Shown here in pieces: positions 54,328 through 63,095 of a stretch of 64,000 nt of DNA. The position numbers and the translations under genes are program-made. Within the stretch, counting starts at the first letter, position 1; every line of letters begins with the position of its first letter. The notes under the pieces are model-generated. The model was not told the DNA's origin, searched no databases, and saw only the letters and a program-made list of their open reading frames with translations. This DNA is from an uncultured Clostridia bacterium (lineage in GTDB: Bacteria > Bacillota > Clostridia > TANB77 > CAG-508), in contig CAOMRW010000003.1 of NCBI GenBank assembly GCA_948485625.1, positions 1 to 64,000 on the forward strand, given 5' to 3'.

Positions 54328-55155
54328 TTATTTTACAGCTATACATATTTCACAATTGTTTTCATGATAAATTTCTAATTGTGGATAGTTCAATACTTCA
54401 TTATATTTTGATGATGGTAGCCATTTTGTATATATTGTGTTGTATAATTTTAGTATTTCTTCTTGTTTTTTTGTGTTTAATTTAAAGCATGCCCAAGTTG
54501 CTTTTGGAATTTCAATTTTTACAAAGTCTTCTCTATTTTCTTTTCCTGCAATATAATATTGTATTTTGTTTGATATTTCATTATCATATATATCTATTGA
54601 AATTCCGTAATACAAGTTTTCTTCATTGTTGTTATCCATTATAAAATTTAGTATTTTTTCTTTTCTACTTTTTTCAAATAGTTTTTGTATGGATTTATTG
54701 TCTTCTAATTTTATTATTCCAGTTGTTATTCCATAAAATTCTTGTTTTTCTAATTCCATTACTCTATATTCTATTTCATCTATTGTTTCTATTGTTGGTT
54801 TAAATTTTATTTTTGGAAATGTTTTTATTTTTGTTTTTTCTTTTCTTAATGTTTGTGGACTTATTCCATGCATTTTTTTAAAAGAATTAGAAAATGATGC
54901 TGGTGAATCATATTGGTATTTTATACTTAGGTCTATTATTTTTATGTTTGATAATAGAAGTTCTTCTGCTGCTTTGCTTAGTCTTCTTTTTCTTATGTAT
55001 TCTGTTAATGTGATTCCTGTTAAAAATGTAAATATTCTTTGTAATGTGTATGATGATGTTCCTGCTATTTTTGCTAGGTTTTTATATTCTATTTTATTAC
55101 TTAAATTTTCTTCTATATTATCTATGATTTTATTTAAGGTTTCATAATAATTCAT
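54328..55155 (-). CDS. AraC-family regulator with GyrI-like effector domain
   Basis: This 275-residue protein has an N-terminal pair of helix-turn-helix motifs (residues 1 to about 110: LAKIAGTSSYTLQRIFTFLT and LSIKYQYDSPASFSNSFKKM). A C-terminal GyrI/effector-binding-like domain follows (about 125-275). This arrangement senses small, often hydrophobic or toxic molecules. It lies upstream of the ABC exporter pair and may control it. No clear ribosome-binding site precedes the ATG. Confidence 0.88.
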   Translation of the reverse strand: MNYYETLNKIIDNIEENLSNKIEYKNLAKIAGTSSYTLQRIFTFLTGITLTEYIRKRRLSKAAEELLLSNIKIIDLSIKYQYDSPASFSNSFKKMHGISPQTLRKEKTKIKTFPKIKFKPTIETIDEIEYRVMELEKQEFYGITTGIIKLEDNKSIQKLFEKSRKEKILNFIMDNNNEENLYYGISIDIYDNEISNKIQYYIAGKENREDFVKIEIPKATWACFKLNTKKQEEILKLYNTIYTKWLPSSKYNEVLNYPQLEIYHENNCEICIAVK

Positions 55156-55176
55156 TTTCTGTTTCCTATCCTTGTT

Positions 55177-55410
55177 TTAAGTACTTTTCTTTATCCATTC
55201 TCTTTTAAAGTTTATTTCTTCTTTGTTTTTTAGTCTTTCAGCAATATCTATATCTAGTAATTCACACATTCCTATTAGGCATATAAATACGTCTGTTATT
55301 TCGTTTTCTAAATTTGAATTGTATTCTTTGTCTATATCTATTCCTATATTGTTGTCTGTTTTTCTTACTTCTTTTGCTAGTTCTCCTATTTTTTCTGTTA
55401 ATAAGCACAT
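55177..55410 (-). CDS. MazG-like pyrophosphohydrolase, N-terminally truncated
   Basis: This 77-residue fragment has the MazG-like core TEKIGELAKEVRK and NEITDVFICLIGMCELLDID with the metal-binding Glu/Asp residues. Family members begin about 30 residues earlier. The frame stays open upstream for about 18 codons (ending NYKTTLLER) without an ATG, so either a non-ATG start is used or the 5' end was lost. The product may be inactive. Confidence 0.6.
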   Translation of the reverse strand: MCLLTEKIGELAKEVRKTDNNIGIDIDKEYNSNLENEITDVFICLIGMCELLDIDIAERLKNKEEINFKREWIKKST

Positions 55411-55457
55411 TCTTTCTAATAATGTTGTTTTATAGTTAATGTTTTTTAGTATTTTTA

Positions 55458-56339
55458 TTAATTATTGTTTTGTTTATCTAAAATCCCATATACCATTGCT
55501 ATGTCAGTTGGAACTATATATTTTGCACCTATTTCTTCTGCAACTACTAATGTAAAAGCAGCCATTGCTCTTGTTGCATACCACCAATTTGGATCAGTTA
55601 CTCTTGTTTTTATTTCTTCTAAAGAAATCTCTTTATAATATCTTTCTGTTTCACTTTTTCTTGTTTCTATGTCCATCATAATCGGAGATACTTCATCTTT
55701 ATATAAAGTATTTTCTTCATATTTTATTCCAGAGTATCTTGCAAATTTTTCGTGTCCTCCACCTGCTAATATTAATATATCTGCTTTTTCTTTTGGTAAA
55801 TTTAATCTTTCTTTAATAAAATCTTTTACTTTTTCAAGATTAGTTGTTGCATAGTTTTCTGCTAAGTCTGGAAATTCTTGCATTACATCTATAACACCTA
55901 TTTTTGTGTTTACACTTTCTTTTATTTCTTCATCATAAATTGCAATTTCAGTAGAGCCTCCTCCTCCTATAAATACACATACTTTTTCTTTTACAAATCT
56001 GGTTGCTCCAAAAACTGTTAAATCATTTTCTTTTTCTTGAGAAATAATATCAAAATTGTATCCTGTTTCATTTTTGAATCTGCTTAAAAATCCTTTTCTT
56101 TCTGTATCATTTAAAGTTCTGAAAATACTTGTTCCACATACATATATATCTTCAGATATGCTTTTTAATTCATTTATGCTAGAAATCAACTCTACTATAT
56201 CACTTTCTCTTAGTTTTTTATCTTCGTTATAATGTTTTTTTAATTGTATTGTTCTTCCATTTAGTTTTTTTATTACTTTACCATCAAATTTGTCAACTTT
56301 AGTACAGGTCGAACCAACTTCTACAATTATTTTGTTCAT
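55458..56339 (-). CDS. Ppx/GppA-family phosphatase
   Basis: This 293-residue ASKHA-fold protein has VEVGSTCTKVDKFDG at the N-terminus, the phosphate-binding FIGGGGSTEIAIYD near residue 122 and the later LILAGGGHEKFA. It may hydrolyse polyphosphate or pppGpp. A weak GGAG precedes the ATG. It sits upstream of the truncated MazG-like gene. Confidence 0.8.
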   Translation of the reverse strand: MNKIIVEVGSTCTKVDKFDGKVIKKLNGRTIQLKKHYNEDKKLRESDIVELISSINELKSISEDIYVCGTSIFRTLNDTERKGFLSRFKNETGYNFDIISQEKENDLTVFGATRFVKEKVCVFIGGGGSTEIAIYDEEIKESVNTKIGVIDVMQEFPDLAENYATTNLEKVKDFIKERLNLPKEKADILILAGGGHEKFARYSGIKYEENTLYKDEVSPIMMDIETRKSETERYYKEISLEEIKTRVTDPNWWYATRAMAAFTLVVAEEIGAKYIVPTDIAMVYGILDKQNNN

Positions 56340-56356
56340 TATTATTTCTCCATTCT

Positions 56357-56667
56357 TTATATTTCATATTCTCTTATCTCACAATTTCTTGGTCTATATT
56401 TTTCTATCATTCCATCATTTGCCAATTTATTATACAAGTATCCTCATTAAATGCAACTATATTAAATCTGTAATTTATATCTTTTTGATTATCTGCAACT
56501 ACATTCCACAAATTTGTTACTTCTTCAAAATTTGCACATGGCTTATCTATTGGGTTTTCATAGTATTCAACATTTTTGTCCAATGTTTCTAATGTTCTTT
56601 TCCAGTCTAATTCTTTCCATGACTCCATAAACTCTTTTGTCCATTTTTCATATCTCTCTTTTAACAT
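56357..56667 (-). pseudogene. SnoaL/NTF2-like small protein with an apparent one-base deletion
   Basis: The first 80 or so residues (MLKERYEKWTKEFMESWKEL, later RFNIVAFNEDTCIINW) are read in one frame, stopping at 56407. Immediately after NW, the next frame continues ANDGMIEKYRPRNCEIREYE and stops at 56357. One extra G in TGG-CA would join them into about 103 residues, a normal size for this fold. This is a loss at a GG run and not a CGG site. It may be decay or sequence error. Confidence 0.6.
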
Positions 56668-56704
56668 ATTTTTTCTCCTTTTATAATTTAGGTGATGTGT
56701 AAAC

Positions 56705-56938
56705 CTATAAATAACTTACTATATCTTCAAATGTATCATATCCACTTTCACTATTGATATGTCCTGCATTTGGCATTAAAACTTGCTCTGTTGCAATTTT
56801 ATCTGCAAAATCTTTTTCTACTTCATATTTTACATATGTGTCATTATCTGAATAGAAACATATTATTTCATTTGCATATTGTTTTATATCTTCTAAATTT
56901 TCAAAATACATTGATTTATATTTGTTCTTTCCCAACAT
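56705..56938 (-). pseudogene. RBBP9/YdeN-type hydrolase, C-terminal fragment
   Basis: These 77 residues match only the last third of the alpha/beta hydrolase family: a YSDNDTYVKYEVEKDFADKI strand-helix and MPNAGHINSESGYDTFEDI with the catalytic His. The nucleophile half is missing, and a GGGGAG directly abuts the ATG, too close to be a good ribosome-binding site. A short upstream frame (MISYKWCKGTINLLNWGDVG) may be another scrap. It is related to the second domain of the fusion at 46332. Confidence 0.7.
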
Positions 56939-57003
56939 CTCCCCAATTTAATAAGTTAATGGTTCCTTTACACCATTTATAACTAATCATATTTTTCCTA
57001 CCT

Positions 57004-57597
57004 TTATTTTAGAATTTTCTTTATATCTTCAATATTATTGAATAATATTCCATTTAATCCAATATCATTAGCACTTATTATATTTCTTTTAGTATCATCT
57101 ATTAAAATTGATTTTTCTATATCTAAATTATATTTTTCAATTAACTTTTTATAAATTTCAACATTAGGTTTACTTATATTTTCAAAACAAGAAAATACTC
57201 CTCCATCTGATACTTGTATTATTTCAAAGCAATCTTTAATATAATTATAAGTATCTTCTGTTATATTTGAACACAAATATATTTTATATTCTTTTTGTTT
57301 TAAAGTTTTATAATATTCTATCATTTCTTGTTTTGGTGGTAGCATATATTTTAAATTTTCTTTGCTAAGTATCTGTTCTATTTCACTTTTATATTTTTGA
57401 TTTTCCTTAACTAAATATTCTATTAATTCACTATTAGTTATAAATCCATTTAAGCAATCTTTCCATTTCTGATTATGAAAAATTATATCATTTAGTTCTT
57501 TTCTTTTACTCTCTTCTATATTTAGTTTGTCTAAATATGTTTTGGGATTGTAGTCAAGTAACACTCCACCTATATCAAATATTATATTTCTTATCAT
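57004..57597 (-). CDS. HAD-superfamily hydrolase, subfamily IA
   Basis: This 197-residue phosphatase has motif I FDIGGVLLDYNP (nucleophile Asp8), motif II LCSNIT near residue 107, and motif III/IV KPNVEIYKKL followed by ILIDDTKRN. The cap is helical. The substrate is unknown, as for most members. A weak AGAGAG precedes the ATG. Confidence 0.88.
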   Translation of the reverse strand: MIRNIIFDIGGVLLDYNPKTYLDKLNIEESKRKELNDIIFHNQKWKDCLNGFITNSELIEYLVKENQKYKSEIEQILSKENLKYMLPPKQEMIEYYKTLKQKEYKIYLCSNITEDTYNYIKDCFEIIQVSDGGVFSCFENISKPNVEIYKKLIEKYNLDIEKSILIDDTKRNIISANDIGLNGILFNNIEDIKKILK

Positions 57598-57630
57598 ATT
57601 TACTCTCTTTCTTAATTTTTAATAGTATAG

Positions 57631-58113
57631 CTATTCATTATCTTTTAATTTATATTTAACATCTAAAATGTTTTCTTTTTCATCTACTTGAATATGCATT
57701 TTAAAGTTATATTTATCATCAATTAATCCTTTTATAAAGAATCTATCTAAAATTATTATATTAGACAATATTTTTTCTTTTTGTAGTAATTCTTTAATAT
57801 CTATCCATTCAGATGTATTTTCTTCAAACTCCTGTGTCTCACCTTCACTTTCATTTGTAACAAATACATCAAAGTCAAATATTCTATTAGGATATTCGAT
57901 TATCATATTTCCTTTATATTTTAAATTTCCAACTTTTAAACCTGTTTCTTCTTTCATTTCTCTAATTGCTGTTTGTTCAGGATTTTCTCTTTCTTCAATT
58001 TTCCTACCAGGTATATCATAATATCCTAATTTTTTATTATCTTCTTTATACTTTGTAACTACTACTTTATTTAGTTGAGTAATAATTGTAATACTCTGTA
58101 TAATAGTAATCAT
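57631..58113 (-). CDS. NUDIX hydrolase, N-terminally altered
   Basis: This 160-residue protein has a recognisable NUDIX box, but the first Gly is replaced: the family PGGKIEEGE reads PGRKIEERE here, followed by an intact REMKEETGL. The first 20 residues (ITIIQSITIITQL) do not resemble the usual substrate strand, and they overlap the end of the phosphatase gene. A deletion joining two genes would explain both truncated ends. Activity is doubtful. Confidence 0.65.
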   Translation of the reverse strand: MITIIQSITIITQLNKVVVTKYKEDNKKLGYYDIPGRKIEERENPEQTAIREMKEETGLKVGNLKYKGNMIIEYPNRIFDFDVFVTNESEGETQEFEENTSEWIDIKELLQKEKILSNIIILDRFFIKGLIDDKYNFKMHIQVDEKENILDVKYKLKDNE

Positions 58114-58387
58114 CTAATATGGTTCTTGTTAATTTCCCACCTTCTCTTTCCATTAACCTATCATCATATATTACTGGAATCTTATTCACATTTACTAATT
58201 CCATAGTATGTTTAGTTCTTTTCATAGGAGAACATATTATAAGATCAATATCTAGTCTTTTTACATTTTCACTTGCTTTGATTGCTTGTTCTATTCCGAT
58301 TTCATTTATGTCTTCATCATATCTACAATTATACCTATTTTCTTTATTACAATTTGTTTGCCCATGTCTAATTACATATAATTTCAT
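58067..58387 (-). CDS. Histidine-phosphatase-family protein, C-terminally truncated
   Basis: This 106-residue fragment has the phosphohistidine motif YVIRHGQTNCNKENRYN, CSPMKRTKHTMEL and the YDDRLMEREGGKL proton-donor region. The last 70-100 residues of the fold, with the second catalytic His, are missing. It ends in low-complexity DDYYYTEYYNYYSTK where it runs into the NUDIX gene. It is probably inactive. Confidence 0.7.
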   Translation of the reverse strand: MKLYVIRHGQTNCNKENRYNCRYDEDINEIGIEQAIKASENVKRLDIDLIICSPMKRTKHTMELVNVNKIPVIYDDRLMEREGGKLTRTILDDYYYTEYYNYYSTK

Positions 58388-58389
58388 CT

Positions 58390-59109
58390 TTACTTCCTTT
58401 CAATTAATTCTTTTAATTTATCTGGAAAATTTACAGTCATTCCATCTGTATCTAAATAATATGCTTTTTTCATAATTTCAATGTTTGAAATTCCCCATAA
58501 TCTTACACTAAGCTTATTATCTCTTGCTAACTTAATTCCCTCTTTTGAAACTAAGTTAGCTGGTGGACATATTTGATTTCCATTAATATTAATTAATTCT
58601 TTTATATTATTTTCATTAATATCTTCTTCAATAAGCCATCCTATTTTTATAAGATTATCTAGTTTTCTAATCTTTAATAAAGCATTATATATAAATGAAG
58701 TAATATACACATTATTAATGTCATAATACTTGTTTATAATTTCTAATGCTTGTTTTTCTATATTTTCTTCTTTTAATTCTATAGCTAGCACTAAATCCCT
58801 ATTTGATACTTCTTTCATAAAATCTTCAAACAAAACTATCTTTTCACCTTTGTATTCTGTACTAAACCAACTACCAAAATCTAATTTTAATAATTCAATA
58901 TAAGTATAATCAGATATTTTTCCTTTGCCATTTGATTTTTTATCTATTCTCTCATCATGAAATATAACTACTTTATTGTCTTTAGTTTTTTGTAAGTCAA
59001 GTTCTATTCCATTGGCTCCTATCTTAAATGCTTTTTTAAAAGCTGACATTGTATTTTCTGGTGCATATGCAGATGCACCTCTATGAGCATAATTTATAAA
59101 AGTATTCAT
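58390..59109 (-). CDS. Glycerophosphodiester phosphodiesterase
   Basis: This 239-residue TIM-barrel enzyme has AHRGASAYAPENTMSAF (catalytic His and Arg), GIELDLQKTKDNKVVIFHDE (metal-binding Glu and Asp, and the second His) and a C-terminal DTDGMTVNFPDKL. It has no signal peptide, so it acts in the cytosol on glycerophosphodiesters from lipid turnover. It begins one base before the end of the upstream fusion gene region, suggesting a shared transcript. Confidence 0.92.
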   Translation of the reverse strand: MNTFINYAHRGASAYAPENTMSAFKKAFKIGANGIELDLQKTKDNKVVIFHDERIDKKSNGKGKISDYTYIELLKLDFGSWFSTEYKGEKIVLFEDFMKEVSNRDLVLAIELKEENIEKQALEIINKYYDINNVYITSFIYNALLKIRKLDNLIKIGWLIEEDINENNIKELININGNQICPPANLVSKEGIKLARDNKLSVRLWGISNIEIMKKAYYLDTDGMTVNFPDKLKELIERK

Positions 59110-59110
59110 A

Positions 59111-60550
59111 CTACTCTCCTAATTTTTTAAATAAATCTTTATATATCTTATCAACATTTAAATAATTAACTACTGTAATTTTATGATTATTGGTTGTTCG
59201 TTCATAAGATGTATCATCATTCATATTTGGGCAACTTATTTTTTCTGCTTCAAACCATTCTTTGTTAATCATATAAGCTATAACACTAATATCCCAAATA
59301 ACTCTTCTTTCTTGAATAGCATGTACACCATCATTATAAAATCTTTGGCATAAATAGTCGCTTAATTCACTTTTGCCTTTTAAGAAATGCTCTAATTCAT
59401 ATATTGAAGTTCTTAAATTTGATGCTACATTTTTGCAAGGTATAATGGTTAATTTTACTTTTGATTCAAAAACAGTTCTCACAGCTTGTATATCTTGCTT
59501 AAAATTAAATTCTTTATTATCTTTACTTAAAAAGCTATGTCCTCCAAGCCAAACAACTTCAATCTTATCTACTATTTTAGTCTCTTTCTTTATTGCTAAT
59601 GCTACATTTGTTATTGCTCCTATTGCTAAAATATAAGTTTTGTCATTTTTATTTGCTATCTCTATAATTTTATTTACTGCATCATTTTCTTCATTATAGT
59701 CATTTACTACATAATCTGTTGAACCTTTAAATACTTTGTTGTTCCAATCAAAATTTAACCAATTACATATTTTGATAATTTCATCATAACTTTTGTCTGT
59801 TCCTTCTTCTATTGATATATTATTATCATGATGATATGGTGCCACTGTAATTGCCTCAATATTGAATTTGTCTTGTGATTTTAATAAATAAGATAATGCA
59901 AATTGGTCATCACATTCATTGTAAATATCTGTGTCTAAAATAACATTTACCTTTTTATTATCTTCTTTTTTGTTTAATTTTGATATTCTTTCATATATTT
60001 CTTTCCATTTTGAAACTCTATCTAATGTTTGCTCTTTTTGATTGTATCTTGTATTCATTGTGTAAACTTTAATTCCATTACTGATTAAATCTAAACTTAT
60101 TCTTGTACTATCTTCAATCATTAAGTCAATATTATTTTCTAAGCATACTTCTGTTTTTGCATGTTTGTCATAAGCATTTGTAAATATTAGTTTATCATAG
60201 ACAATATTATATTTGTCTAGCCATTCTTTTGTTAATTCATTAGGATTTGTGTATTCTCCATTATTTCTTCCAGCTATAATATATATTTCATGTCCATTAT
60301 TCTTTAATTTTTTTATATAATAAGATGTATCTTCTATTGGTTTTAGATTTCTTGCAAAGTATTCAATATTTGCATTATAAAAACTATTTTCTTCTTCGGC
60401 TGTCCAATCAAACATTCCTTTTCTTAAATATTCAGGATTTTCATTTATAATTCCAGTATTTCTTAATTCTTTGTCATGTTTTAAATATTCTTTTAATAAT
60501 GTATCATCAAAATTAGATATACAATTGTCTATAGCAATTCCTATTCTCAT
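59111..60550 (-). CDS. HAD-type 5'-nucleotidase domain fused to a nucleoside hydrolase
   Basis: This protein has about 479 residues. The first 190 or so form an NT5C-like HAD domain (IGIAIDNCISNFDDTLLKEY, IYIIAGRNN and MIEDSTRISLDLISNGI). Residues about 200-479 are a nucleoside hydrolase with the calcium-binding ILDTDIYNECDDQFALSYLL and GAITNVALAI. Together they could take a nucleoside monophosphate to nucleoside and then to base plus ribose. The ATG at 60550 is chosen by domain start; only a weak AAGGG lies upstream. Confidence 0.85.
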   Translation of the reverse strand: MRIGIAIDNCISNFDDTLLKEYLKHDKELRNTGIINENPEYLRKGMFDWTAEEENSFYNANIEYFARNLKPIEDTSYYIKKLKNNGHEIYIIAGRNNGEYTNPNELTKEWLDKYNIVYDKLIFTNAYDKHAKTEVCLENNIDLMIEDSTRISLDLISNGIKVYTMNTRYNQKEQTLDRVSKWKEIYERISKLNKKEDNKKVNVILDTDIYNECDDQFALSYLLKSQDKFNIEAITVAPYHHDNNISIEEGTDKSYDEIIKICNWLNFDWNNKVFKGSTDYVVNDYNEENDAVNKIIEIANKNDKTYILAIGAITNVALAIKKETKIVDKIEVVWLGGHSFLSKDNKEFNFKQDIQAVRTVFESKVKLTIIPCKNVASNLRTSIYELEHFLKGKSELSDYLCQRFYNDGVHAIQERRVIWDISVIAYMINKEWFEAEKISCPNMNDDTSYERTTNNHKITVVNYLNVDKIYKDLFKKLGE

Positions 60551-60627
60551 TTTATATTGTATTCCCTTCTTCTTTATCTTTTTTTGTAATGCGACCAACT
60601 CAATTCGTCACACAGTATGTGGCGAAT

Positions 60628-61482
60628 TTAAAGTACCTCTTTTTTTAATTTTCCCCATCCTATTTTTATACTTTTATTTTCAAGTAATTGTTTTTTTAAT
60701 AATCTTTGTAAAGATGTATCTTCTAATAAATTATTATAATCATCACACTCTCTCATATTAAAAACAAAATTTAATATGTCCTTTTTGGCATCTGGTCCAT
60801 CTTGCACTTCAAATAAATTATAAAATTTAGCAATATTAGAATTAGAATCAATAATATCGTTTATTTGATTACTTAATAACCAAGAATCACAGCGATATTC
60901 TGCATTTCTCAAATCAAAGTATTTTTCTATTTCTAATTTAGACTCTTTAATCGAATTAAATACTTTTTCTATTTCTAATTTTTCTCCAGAAGGTATATGT
61001 ATTTTTATATGATTTTCACATTTCTCATATTGTAATCTTCCAACTTCAATTAACTTTGTATTAATAAAATATGCTGCCCATATCATTTGTGAAATTCTAA
61101 TACTTTCTAATTCTCTAACATAAATATCATTAGTTAATGCCTCTTTAACTCTTCTCCTATATATTTCTTTTTGTATATTGCTATAATTTTTATCTATCAT
61201 ATTTTTTTCATGTAATTTATAACCTAATAATACTAAAACACTTGTTACAAAAGGATTATATTGTTCTCCAAAAAGTTCTATGATATTCTGCCTTTTCCAA
61301 AGTGTATCTATTTTAAATGTTTTATCATTATATAAAATATTATAAATTTCTTCTGTTTTTATATTAAAATCTTCTATTGTATTTATATCTTCTATACATT
61401 TGTAACATCTATTTTTATAATTTATATCATTTATTTGATAATACTTAAAAGCCTTATCAATATCTACTAATTGTATCTTCAT
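60628..61482 (-). CDS. Acyltransferase with GNAT-like C-terminal domain (DUF5596-type)
   Basis: This 284-residue protein resembles the GNAT_C/DUF5596 acyltransferases. VGRLQYEKCENHIKIHIPSG (then EKLEIEKVFNSI) and CDSWLLSNQIND are the diagnostic stretches, followed by SNIAKFYNLFEV. The reaction is unknown. GGAAAGTAGT precedes the ATG. It is upstream of the nucleotidase-nucleoside hydrolase fusion. Confidence 0.7.
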   Translation of the reverse strand: MKIQLVDIDKAFKYYQINDINYKNRCYKCIEDINTIEDFNIKTEEIYNILYNDKTFKIDTLWKRQNIIELFGEQYNPFVTSVLVLLGYKLHEKNMIDKNYSNIQKEIYRRRVKEALTNDIYVRELESIRISQMIWAAYFINTKLIEVGRLQYEKCENHIKIHIPSGEKLEIEKVFNSIKESKLEIEKYFDLRNAEYRCDSWLLSNQINDIIDSNSNIAKFYNLFEVQDGPDAKKDILNFVFNMRECDDYNNLLEDTSLQRLLKKQLLENKSIKIGWGKLKKEVL

Positions 61483-61932
61483 ACTACTTTCCTTACTATT
61501 TATTTTTTATATCTTATCATAAAAAGTCAAAAAAAGAAAGTGCTTTTCCAAACACTTCCAATTAAGTTTTATCTCCAAACATTTATAAAATTTTCTTATC
61601 AAATTTATACTACTCCACACACCATATTAACTTCTATCGTTACCTTAATTTTACTATTTCCCACTCGTTTAACCTTATTTTTACCTTTTTCTCAAAACTA
61701 ACCAAATCCTCAAAAGCAGTAAATTCAACTACTTTGTCTAATTCTTTAGATATAGCACCGAACAACACTCCACATGCGTCACAGGAAGTTTATATTCATG
61801 TCTATGATACACACTTCTTATGATATAAATCTTAATATAAAATGTAGATAATAAAGTTTCCTCTGTATTTTCTTTTACATCCATTTTTATTAGGAATAGT
61901 AAAACCTCTTTTATGATAACTGTAAATTTATA
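61483..61932. other. Gene-poor interval with degenerate coding scraps
   Basis: About 450 bases without an intact gene. On the minus strand a frame from an ATG at 61883 (MDVKENTEETLLSTFYIKIY, ending YKLPVTHVECCS) and another frame (DACGVLFGAISKELDKVVEF, then TAFEDLVSFEKKVKIRLNEW) look coding-like and would join by one or two bases' shift. I cannot name a family, and there is no good ribosome-binding site. Confidence 0.35.
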
Positions 61933-62949
61933 CTATTTATTACTATTTTGTATTAATTTGTCAAAATCTGATTGATACAATTTATCCTGTATCACTCTAT
62001 ACTTTTCAAATTCTGCTAATGCTTTTTCTTCTGCAATTTCATGTGATATTTTTCCTGCATCTTTCAATATATCTCTATCATCTGATAATAAATATTTATC
62101 TATTCTATTTGCCCAATCTTCCATAGTCATTGGAATATTTCTTTTTGCCCTTGCTTCTGCTAAATCTAAAAATGCTGAAACAATAAGTTCTAACTGCTCT
62201 AATTCTTCTTTCTTTAGATAGTTTTTAGCAATAACTACATCTGTTTCTAATATTTTTCCATCTGGAGAATGCTTCCATGATGTTAAATTCATATGTTCTT
62301 TTGTATGGTCAGCTCTATTATAAACAATTTCTGCTGCCGTTTGATGAGTTACTGCATAATGCATTTTGTTTTGCACTTTTTTAAAAAATTTAATAGTAGT
62401 AGGAGATTTACTGTCATAATCAATAGATGTAGCATATATATCTGTAATTTTTTGGTAAAACCTTCTTTCAGACAATCTTATTTCTCTTATTTCTGCAAGT
62501 AATTCTTCAAAGTAATCTTCATCAAAAAATGTTCCATTTTCCATCCTTTTTTTATCAATAATATAACCTTTTTGGACAAATTGTCTTAATACATTTGTTG
62601 CCCATCTTCTAAATTGAATTGCTCTATCGGAATTTACACGATATCCTACTGAAATAATCATATCTAAATTGTAATAATTTGTATTATAGCTTTTACCATC
62701 AGATGCAGTTAGTAAGAATTTCTTACTAACTGATTTTTCTTCTAATTCTCCATCTGCAAAAATATTTTGTATATGCATTGTTATATTATTTCTGGTCGTG
62801 TCATAAAGTTCTCCAAGTAATTTTTGAGTTAACCATAAATCTCCATCTTCAAATCTTACTTCTATTCCTTTTTCTTTCTTTTGTTGTTCGAATATTAAAA
62901 ATTCTGCTGTACTACTTCTTATTATCAAATTTTTATTTTTCCCTTGCAT
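61933..62949 (-). CDS. RhuM-family protein
   Basis: This 338-residue protein matches the RhuM/virulence-protein family: a DGDLWLTQKLLGELYDTTRN putative DNA-binding region near residue 35, SYNTNYYNLDMIISVGYRVN, a FRRWATNVLRQFVQKGY helix and a Fic/Doc-like stretch AEIVYNRADHTKEHMNLTSW. RhuM genes often travel with mobile islands and restriction systems; the function is unproven. GGAGG precedes the ATG. Confidence 0.88.
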   Translation of the reverse strand: MQGKNKNLIIRSSTAEFLIFEQQKKEKGIEVRFEDGDLWLTQKLLGELYDTTRNNITMHIQNIFADGELEEKSVSKKFLLTASDGKSYNTNYYNLDMIISVGYRVNSDRAIQFRRWATNVLRQFVQKGYIIDKKRMENGTFFDEDYFEELLAEIREIRLSERRFYQKITDIYATSIDYDSKSPTTIKFFKKVQNKMHYAVTHQTAAEIVYNRADHTKEHMNLTSWKHSPDGKILETDVVIAKNYLKKEELEQLELIVSAFLDLAEARAKRNIPMTMEDWANRIDKYLLSDDRDILKDAGKISHEIAEEKALAEFEKYRVIQDKLYQSDFDKLIQNSNK

Positions 62950-63095
62950 ATTTAACCTCCAAAAATAATATTAAAACATCATATTCTATATTATAATATT
63001 TCTCTTTAAATTACTTTGCGCTGTAATTCTCTTCTATCTTTCTTAATTTTTATTACTAGAAAAACATGCTATAGAAAGGTAGAGCAAATGAATTT

